A stretch of DNA of 64,000 bases from Amphiduros pacificus (taxonomy: Eukaryota > Annelida > Polychaeta > Phyllodocida > Hesionidae): positions 52,887,879 to 52,951,878 of the forward strand of contig OX439003.1 in NCBI GenBank assembly GCA_949316495.1, in the 5' to 3' direction. Both the position numbers and the translations under genes were made by a program. Position 1 is the first letter of the stretch, and every line of letters begins with the position of its first letter. Below are positions 58,501 to 64,000 of this stretch, piece by piece. The notes beneath the pieces are model-generated. The model was not told the DNA's origin, did no database searches, and saw only the letters and a program-made list of their open reading frames with translations.

Positions 58501-60955
58501 GTAAGTTGTGAGAGGAGAATATTGGTCTTAAGATGATAAATTGGACTCGGTATTGAAACCTGGGAAAGTAAATCGCCTACCTCAGGACATGTGGACATAG
58601 TGTGTTATTCAACTCACTAACTGAGCATGAGTACAAACACTTCACCGGTGAGGTTCCATTTTATTATTTTTTTGCTATTGCCTAACTGACTAATTTAACA
58701 AGTGAGTGAAACATTTTCTGTTTTCTAAAAACGGTTCACTGGCTTAACCCCCTATTTGGAAGGATATCATGGTGCGTCTTTGTTAATTTCAACGGTGAGA
58801 ACTGCTGCAACCCCGGTGAGGGTAACATGATACATACACAATAAATAATATCCTTCACTCTTTATCTATTACAACTAGCACCACAAACCGGATCCACAAC
58901 TAGCACCACAAACCGGATCCACAACTAGCACCACAAACCCGCAACTAATGCCACGTCCGGTACCACTACACCTGGCACCACAACTAATGCCACGTCCGGC
59001 ACTACAACTGGCACCACAACTAATGCCACATCTGGCACTACACCTGGCAACACAACTAATGCCATGTCCGGCACTACATCTGGCACCACAACTAATGCCA
59101 CATCTGGCACTACACCTGGCACCACAACTAGTGCCACGTCCGGTATTACAACTGGCACCACAACGCTTATCAACCAGCTCTATCTCCAGCACCACAAACG
59201 GATGGTAAACATATGCAAATTTCATTTTGAAATGGCTAATATTACTGCATGGCCAGAACTGACTAACCTTAGAATAAGACCTGTGACCAATTAGCTGAAT
59301 GACAGGCTAACCAATCAGTACAAAGCAGTGTGAATAGTCATTTATTCTATTTATGCCCTGTGCTGTTAGATTGTATATCTGATGGCAGCTAGTCTTTCTT
59401 GATCCTGAGTTGATCCTGATTGTTTGATTGTGCTCGCTCAAAAGCCAGAGATATGACCAGATTAATATTTCTTGCCTAATGCCTCAGTCACATTTGCACT
59501 GGGGAGTTTATCAGCAACAATCTGAGACATGCCGTAGCTGTGGTCACATTATACACGGGTGTCGCGCGGCACTTGCCAGATGAGATGTCACGGACGTCTG
59601 CAGGATATCCTAAAGACGTCTTTCTCATCGACAGACGTCTGTGAGATATCCTAAAGACGTCTGTCTCATTTGACAGACGTCTGTAGGACATCCTTAAGAT
59701 GTCTATATTATATCGTAGGGAGCCCGTTGGATCATCTGACGATGGCCTGTGAACAGATGAAATATAAAAAATCCTATTTTCACCGCACGATGCCACCGGC
59801 AGCCCTAAGATAATCTGCCGATGTGCCTGCGGGACACTGCCTGGACCCTGCCGTGTACTTTAAGATGATATTTGCTGATAAGACATCCGGCAACTTTTAT
59901 ATTGCAACTAAAAGTTCCTGATGACCCGCCCGACGTCTTAAAAGTGCCCAATTGTGGCCGATGATCTCCCGGTGCCCGTACGGCTATCTGAACTGCCTGC
60001 CGATTTTGTCAAAAATGCCCATCGGCCGGGCATCTTTACTGAAATCGGCGCAAATGTGACTGAGGCATAAGCTAAGTCATTAATGCATATAGGATGGCCT
60101 ATATCTAGACATCCATTATAGCAAAAATAAATAATTATACTCAACTTTACATTCGGTGGGTGGAAATAAACTTTACATTCTTCATCGCAGTTATGAAAAG
60201 TCACTCCCTCTAAAGAAGTGGGGTGAATCAAATCGTCCATATCCACCGGAGTATATAGAGCAATATCCTTCTGCTTAATTTCACCAGTGCCACAATTCAC
60301 CAGTTTATAGTTAACAAATAGCACATCTGTAATAACATAAAACATAACACAATGTGTTATAGACCATTATGTGTGTTCTTTTATACTTAAATAAACTCCT
60401 TTCCACTTGCATAAACATACATGCCATAACCATTTTAATAACTTAACATCTTTTCCCAAGCTAAATTCCCGAGGTCTCTGTATATATTAATATTGTAATA
60501 AAATATTAGAAAATGAAACATATTTGTAGGTTAAAACACACGTAGAAATACACGTAGAAAGACCTATTAAACCAACTTTAAGCAGCATTACCTTTCACAA
60601 CCAGTAATCCCCCTATGGCAGGATAGGACATGCTGCTGGTGTGAGGCTTCCTGGGTGCGCCATTTGATTTTGACACGAATATTGCCAGACTTACTCCCGT
60701 CATCCCACCATCTTTATACTGCTCTGTTCTCCAACTCCGTGCTTGGCTACTGTACTTGATATTATAATCGTTTTCGTCAACTCTGTCTTTCTCACAATCA
60801 AATGATGCCGTTCTTCCCACGAAGGTCGTTTTGTCAATAATGTTTCGTTTATCTTCCCTCTTATGCGATGTCATTGCAGGTTCAATGGTCATAACAAATG
60901 TACCGACACCACACTCCACTATCAGACAGTCATATATCAAAACCTCTTGTTTAAT
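45453..60955 (-). CDS. fibrocystin / fibrocystin-L-like receptor, C-terminal part
   Basis: A large type I membrane protein of the PKHD1/PKHD1L1 family; vertebrate members act on cilia or the cell surface. The exons, listed high to low, are 60955-60592, 60326-60146, 58239-58004, 57827-57561, 54423-53585, 52868-52643, 52040-51895, 51391-50989, 50795-50620, 47673-47574 and 45616-45453. Phases join throughout to give 1033 codons; the gene continues past the right edge. Family signatures are KVNPSDCVDMDCDGFKKALV, EFEWDKDPRRGLGDYRIPK, RLSPVAVYAVNDKYVDLLNG and DHGWCNGYTCQERVS. A dibasic RKRR (about 53977-53966) could be a proprotein convertase site, as in fibrocystin. Exon 47673-47574 encodes the membrane segment (AIAAIVIVFLLVVLITAALA). 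The last exon gives a Ser-rich 54-residue tail. Most introns are GT-AG; exon 50989 uses GC (GCAAGT) and exon 60146 uses GTTGAG. Which of the two paralogues it represents is not settled. Confidence 0.93.
46262..46313 (+). repeat. (GT)n microsatellite
   Basis: An uninterrupted GT run apart from one A, in the last intron of the fibrocystin-like gene. Confidence 0.97.
46390..47112 (+). repeat. 21-bp minisatellite in last intron
   Basis: About 34 copies of GAATATACTGGTGACAGCAA plus T, with an alternative GACGGTAATAT version of the second half. The open reverse frame (VYSLLSP repeats) is a by-product of the 21-base period. Confidence 0.95.
47996..48343 (-). mobile_element. second tRNA-derived SINE family, complete
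   Basis: In reverse it has an A box (TAGCACAGTTGGG) and B box (GGTTTGACTCC), then extra B-box-bearing units, then a body with GTTGCTGAAAGGGTCGTAAA and an AT-rich tail. A perfect 14-bp target duplication, TATCAGGGAAATAA, flanks it (47982-47995 and 48344-48357). A tail-only relative lies at 58296-58368. Confidence 0.93.
48070..48260 (-). repeat. 54-bp tandem units inside the SINE
   Basis: Three and a half copies of a 54-bp unit, each holding GTGGGTTCGACTCCCACTGC in reverse, that is, the B-box arm of the tRNA-like head. The second and third copies are almost identical, so the expansion is recent. Confidence 0.92.
48843..49319 (+). repeat. intronic duplication, unit 1
   Basis: About 478 bases repeated at 49322-49857 with few differences. 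It starts AGCATAATATGCCATGCGTA and ends near GCATTGAGTCCCGATGACAA. It lies between the ectodomain and membrane exons of the fibrocystin-like gene and holds a candidate 6-base microexon at 48997-49002. Confidence 0.92.
48997..49002 (-). other. candidate 6-nt microexon (copy b)
   Basis: On the gene strand the order is TACTTTTTATCACCACAG, then GTTCCT, then GTGAGT: an acceptor with a pyrimidine tract and a donor six bases on. If spliced it adds Val-Pro in phase 0 between exons 50795-50620 and 47673-47574. Use is not shown and such short exons are rare. Confidence 0.3.
49322..49857 (+). repeat. intronic duplication, unit 2
   Basis: Second copy of 48843-49319. It carries an extra internal 54-base tandem copy (49385-49495, around GTGCATTTAAATTTTAATAA) and a short insertion near 49595. 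Confidence 0.92.
49530..49535 (-). other. candidate 6-nt microexon (copy a)
   Basis: The same arrangement as 48997-49002, unchanged in the second duplicate: CACCACAG, GTTCCT, GTGAGT. Preservation of both borders may only reflect recent duplication. Confidence 0.3.
50239..50256 (-). other. candidate 18-nt microexon
   Basis: On the gene strand ATTCTTTTGCTACCACAG precedes GTCGCCAATACTACAGTT, which is followed by the strong donor GTAAGT. A CTAAC branch-like motif lies about 40 bases upstream of the acceptor. It would add VANTTV in phase 0 after KPIE of the preceding exon, just outside the membrane. Both borders are better than those of the 6-base candidates. Confidence 0.5.
50530..50564 (+). repeat. 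(ATC)n microsatellite
   Basis: About eleven ATC/TCA trinucleotides just downstream of an exon of the fibrocystin-like gene. Confidence 0.95.
52518..52603 (+). repeat. (TG)n microsatellite
   Basis: A TG run with a few A and C interruptions, inside the intron between exons 52868-52643 and 52040-51895. Confidence 0.96.
55125..57090 (+). repeat. 31-bp minisatellite in fibrocystin-like intron
   Basis: More than 60 copies of a 31-bp unit (TCTCTAATAGTCTCTATGTG plus GCCCTTCTTTG), with shortened units lacking CCTTC. Variants GTGG/GCGG/GCAG are distributed in blocks, suggesting multi-unit duplications. It fills most of the intron 54424-57560. Confidence 0.96.
57091..57560. other. intron stretch next to the 31-bp array
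   Basis: A reverse open frame at 57263-57484 has a protein-like look (many Trp, His and Asp) but matches no family I know. The fibrocystin exons on either side join in phase without it. It could be a fragment of an unrecognised element. Confidence 0.4.
58296..58368 (-). mobile_element. tail fragment of second SINE family
   Basis: It matches the 3' body of the SINE at 47996-48343 (around GTTGCTGAAAGGGCCGTA in reverse). No tRNA-like head. Confidence 0.75.
58369..58872. other. intron stretch
   Basis: Nothing recognised. Confidence 0.4.
58873..59180 (+). repeat. 36-bp minisatellite, Thr/Gly-rich frame
   Basis: About seven 36-bp units (ACTAATGCCACATCTGGCAC plus TACACCTGGCACCACA). One plus-strand frame reads TTNATSGTTPGT, which is mucin-like, but it lies antisense inside an intron and has no signal peptide or neighbouring exon. 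Three 27-base units at the left edge differ. Confidence 0.93.
59480..60067. mobile_element. 588-bp MITE with TAA target duplication
   Basis: A perfect 18-bp terminal inverted repeat, TGCCTCAGTCACATTTGC, lies at both ends, with TAA just outside each (59477-59479 and 60068-60070). A 3-bp TWA duplication points to PIF/Harbinger. The interior is more GC-rich than its surroundings and contains three diverged copies of a unit with AAAGACGTCT. No transposase. Confidence 0.87.
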
Positions 60956-61334
60956 CTGAAGAAAGAGAAAACTTTTCACCTTCTTCGTATTTAATATTGA
61001 ACAGGGATGTGGCTAGGCAGGGCAAGTACAACAGATGAAATGACAAATTAAGGTCACTAATTTAATTGGAAGGACGAGAGTGCTCTTTCCAGTTCAACTA
61101 TGTTTGTCCTTCAATCAAATAAATCGTTAATTCAATTTTACTTTATTAAAAGATTTACCGATAATAGAACCTCTATGATTAAGCTCCACCTCACAAACAC
61201 ACATATATACATTTTTTTATTGAAATTGGTGATGCTGAATTAAAAATGGACCAAGATCATGTTATTCAGATGTAAGTAGACGGAACAATTTGGGGCGTCC
61301 AGAGTGAGTTCATAAGTCTATGAAACTCAAATGC
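60956..61334. other. intron sequence upstream of first visible fibrocystin exon
   Basis: No exon recognised. The next upstream exon must lie beyond the array and the window edge. Confidence 0.5.
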
Positions 61335-64000
61335 CTTGTTTGTTCCTTCTAATGTCACCTAGGGACTGCAGCAGTACGGGTATGCCTTGTTTGTTCCTTC
61401 TAATGTCATGCACCTAGGGTCTGCAGCAGTACGGGTATGCCTTGTTTGTTCCTTCTAATGTCACCTAGGGTCTGCAGCAGTACGGGTATGCCTTGTCTGT
61501 TCCTCCTAATGTCACCTAGGGTCTGCAGCAGTACGGGTATGCCTTGTTTGTTCCTCCTAATGTCATGCATCTAGGGTCTGCAGCAGTACGGGTATGCCTT
61601 GTTTGTTCCTCCTAATGTCACCTAGGGTCTGCAGCAGTACGGGTATGCCTTGTTTGTTCCTCCTAATGTCATGCACCTAGGGTCTGCAGCAGTACGGGTA
61701 TGCCTTGTTTGTTCCTTCTAATGTCACCTAGGGACTGCAGCAGTACGGGTATGCCTTGTTTGTTCCTTCTAATGTCATGCACCTAGGGTCTGCAGCAGTA
61801 CGGGTATGCCTTGTTTGTTCCTTCTAATGTCACCTAGGGACTGCAGCAGTACGGGTATGCCTTGTTTGTTCCTTCTAATGTCATGCACCTAGGGTCTGCA
61901 GCAGTACGGGTATGCCTTGTTTGTTCCTTCTAATGTCACCTAGGGTCTGCAGCAGTACGGGTATGCCTTGTCTGTTCCTCCTAATGTCACCTTGGGTCTG
62001 CAGCAGTACGGGTATGCCTTGTTTGTTCCTCCTAATGTCATGCATCTAGGGTCTGCAGCAGTACGGGTATGCCTTGTTTGTTCCTCCTAATGTCACCTAG
62101 GGTCTGCAGCAGTACAGGTATGCCTTGTTTGTTCCTCCTAATGTCATGCACCTAGGGTCTGCAGCAGTACGGGTATGCCTTGTTTGTTCCTCCTAATGTC
62201 ATGCATCTAGGGTCTGCAGCAGTACGGGTATGCCTTGTTTGTTCCTTCTAATGTCATGCATCTAGGGTCTGCAGCAGTACGGGTATGCCTTGTTTGTTCC
62301 TCCTAATGTCATGCCTAGGGTCTGCAGCAGTACGGGTATGCCTTGTTTGTTCCTCCTAATGTCACCTAGGGACTGCTGCAGTACGGGTATGCCTTGTTTG
62401 TTCCTCCTAATGTCATCTAGGGACTGCAGCAGTACGGGTATGCCTTGTTTGTTCCTCCTAATGTCACCTAGGGACTGCAGCAGTACGGGTATGCCTTGTT
62501 TGTTCCTTCTAATGTCACCTAGGGTCTGCAGCAGTACGGGTATGCCTTGCCTGTTCCTCCTAATGTCACCTAGGGTCTGCAGCAGTAAGGGTATGCCTTG
62601 TTTGTTCCTCCTAATGTCATGCATCTAGGGTCTGCAGCAGTACGGGTATACCTTGTTTGTTCCTCCTAATGTCACCTAGGGTCTGCAGCAGTACGGGTAT
62701 GCCTTGTTTGTTCCTCCTAATGTCATGCACCTAGGGTCTGCAGCAGTACGGGTATGCCTTGTTTGTTCCTCCTAATGTCATGCATCTAGGGTCTGCAGCA
62801 GTACGGGTATGCCTTGTTTGTTCCTTCTAATGTCATCTAGGGTCTGCAGCGGTATGGGTATGCCTTGTTTGTTCCTCCTAATGTCATCTAGGGACTGCAG
62901 CAGTACGGGTATGCCTTGTTTGTTCCTCCTAATGTCACCTAGGGACTGCAGCAGTACGGGTATGCCTCATTTGTTCCTCCTAATGTCATCTAGGGACTGC
63001 AGCAGTACGGGTATGCCTTGTTTGTTCCTCCTAATGTCATGCATCTAGGGTCTGCAGCAGTACGGGTATGCCTTGTTTGTTCCTCCTAATGCCACCTAGG
63101 GACTGCAGCAGTACGGGTATGCCTTGTTTGTTCCTCCTAATGTCATCTAGGGACTGCAGCAGTACGGGTATGCCTTGTTTGTTCCTCCTAAGGTCACCTA
63201 GGGACTGCAGCAGTACGGGTATGCCTTGTTTGTTCCTCCTAATGTCATCTAGGGTCTGCAGCGGTACGGGTATGCCTTGTTTGTTCCTCCTAATGTCATC
63301 TAGGGACTGCAGCAGTACGGGTATGCCTTGTTTGTTCCTCCTAATGTCATCTAGGGACTGCAGCAGTACGGGTATGCCTTGTTTGTTCCTCCTAATGTCA
63401 CCTAGGGACTGCAGCAGTATGGGTATGCCTTATTTGTTCCCCCTAATGTCATCTAGGGACTGCAGCAGTACGGGTATGCCTTGTTTGTTCCTCCTAATGT
63501 CACCTAGGGACTGCAGCAGTACGGGTATGCCTTGTTTGTTCCTCCTAATGTCATGCATCTATGGACTGCAGCAGTACGGGTATGCCTTGTTTGTTCCTCC
63601 TAATGTCACCTAGTGACTGCAGCAGTACGGGTATGCCTTGTTTGTTCCTCCTAATGTCATGCCTAGGGTCTGCAGCAGTACGGGTATGCCTTGTTTGTTC
63701 CTCCTAATGTCATGCACCTAGGGTCTGCAGCAGTGCGGGTATGCCTTGTTTGCTCCTCCTAATGTCATGCATCTATGGACTGCAGCAGTACGGGTATGCC
63801 TTGTTTGTTCCTCCTAATGTCATGCACCTAGGGTCTGCAGCAGTACGGGTATGCCTTGTTTGTTCCTCCTAATGTCATGCATCTAGGGTCTGCAGCAGTA
63901 CGGGTATGCCTTGTTTGTTCCTCCTAATGTCATGCATCTAGGGTCTGCAGCAGTGCGGGTATGCCTTGTTTGTTCCTCCTAATGTCATGCATCTAGGGTC
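61335..64000 (+). repeat. 51/55-bp minisatellite running off the window
   Basis: About 50 copies of a unit containing GTCTGCAGCAGTACGGGTAT and GCCTTGTTTGTTCCTCCTAA. Two lengths alternate: 51 bp with GTCACCTAGG and 55 bp with GTCATGCACCTAGG. Blocks of mixed units repeat in order (for example from 61360 and again from 61725 and 61830), a higher-order pattern. The long open frames on both strands are by-products of 51 being a multiple of three. Confidence 0.96.

Noticed and set aside
62262-63613. Long open frames on both strands in the terminal array
   Set aside because: They are by-products of the 51-bp period, broken by every 55-bp unit.

Overview
This is animal nuclear DNA, AT-rich, with spliced genes, large introns, and many transposon copies and minisatellites. 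It most likely comes from a marine lophotrochozoan, probably a bivalve or other mollusc. That guess rests on the tRNA-derived SINEs with a CAAA-type tail, a fibrocystin-family gene, and the general repeat style. No species can be named from the sequence alone.

Three host genes are supported, each by an exon chain whose splice sites and phases join without a break. (1) FDPS, farnesyl diphosphate synthase, minus strand, 18450-23334, nine coding exons, 375 codons. (2) BDP1, the B'' subunit of the RNA polymerase III factor TFIIIB, plus strand, 28007-36112, eleven coding exons, 1082 codons. (3) The 3' part of a fibrocystin / fibrocystin-L (PKHD1/PKHD1L1-like) receptor gene, minus strand, 45453-60955, eleven exons and 1033 codons, with the transmembrane segment and a short cytoplasmic tail. 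Its 5' part lies beyond the right edge. FDPS and BDP1 are divergent, with 4.7 kb between their coding starts. No functional link among the three genes is evident, apart from BDP1 serving Pol III, which also transcribes the SINEs.

Layout: 1-5.6 kb holds a 21-bp minisatellite, a dispersed repeat and two copies of a 453-bp Tc1/mariner-type MITE. 5.6-10.3 kb is a LINE with ORF1 and ORF2 both open. 11.1-13.0 kb carries a 472-bp direct repeat. 13.4-15.1 kb is a cluster of the same MITE, one copy carrying a nested 323-bp insertion. 15.4-16.1 kb is a deleted LINE and 16.8-17.1 kb a SINE. 18.3-23.3 kb is FDPS. 23.3-28.0 kb is the intergenic or 5'-UTR stretch with a long hairpin and a foldback. 28.0-36.4 kb is BDP1. 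36.9-38.9 kb is a 36-bp minisatellite. 39.1-42.1 kb is a pile of SINEs, a LINE relic, the dispersed repeat and a 948-bp TTAA-flanked inverted-repeat element. 43.1-44.2 kb is a 70-bp minisatellite. 45.4-61 kb is the fibrocystin-like gene, whose introns hold arrays, a second SINE family and a 588-bp MITE. 61.3-64 kb is a 51/55-bp array running off the edge. About 11 kb of the 64 kb is tandem array.

The most interesting observations are: a minisatellite in BDP1 that has copied its own 5' splice site about 17 times; candidate phase-neutral microexons, two in a duplicated segment, just before the fibrocystin transmembrane exon; a TTAA element whose two terminal repeats each carry a CTCF-like motif; and a LINE whose endonuclease start lies upstream of the first ORF2 ATG, in a frame overlapping the end of ORF1. 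No LTR retroelement, Polinton, capsid or envelope gene, or toxin gene was recognised.
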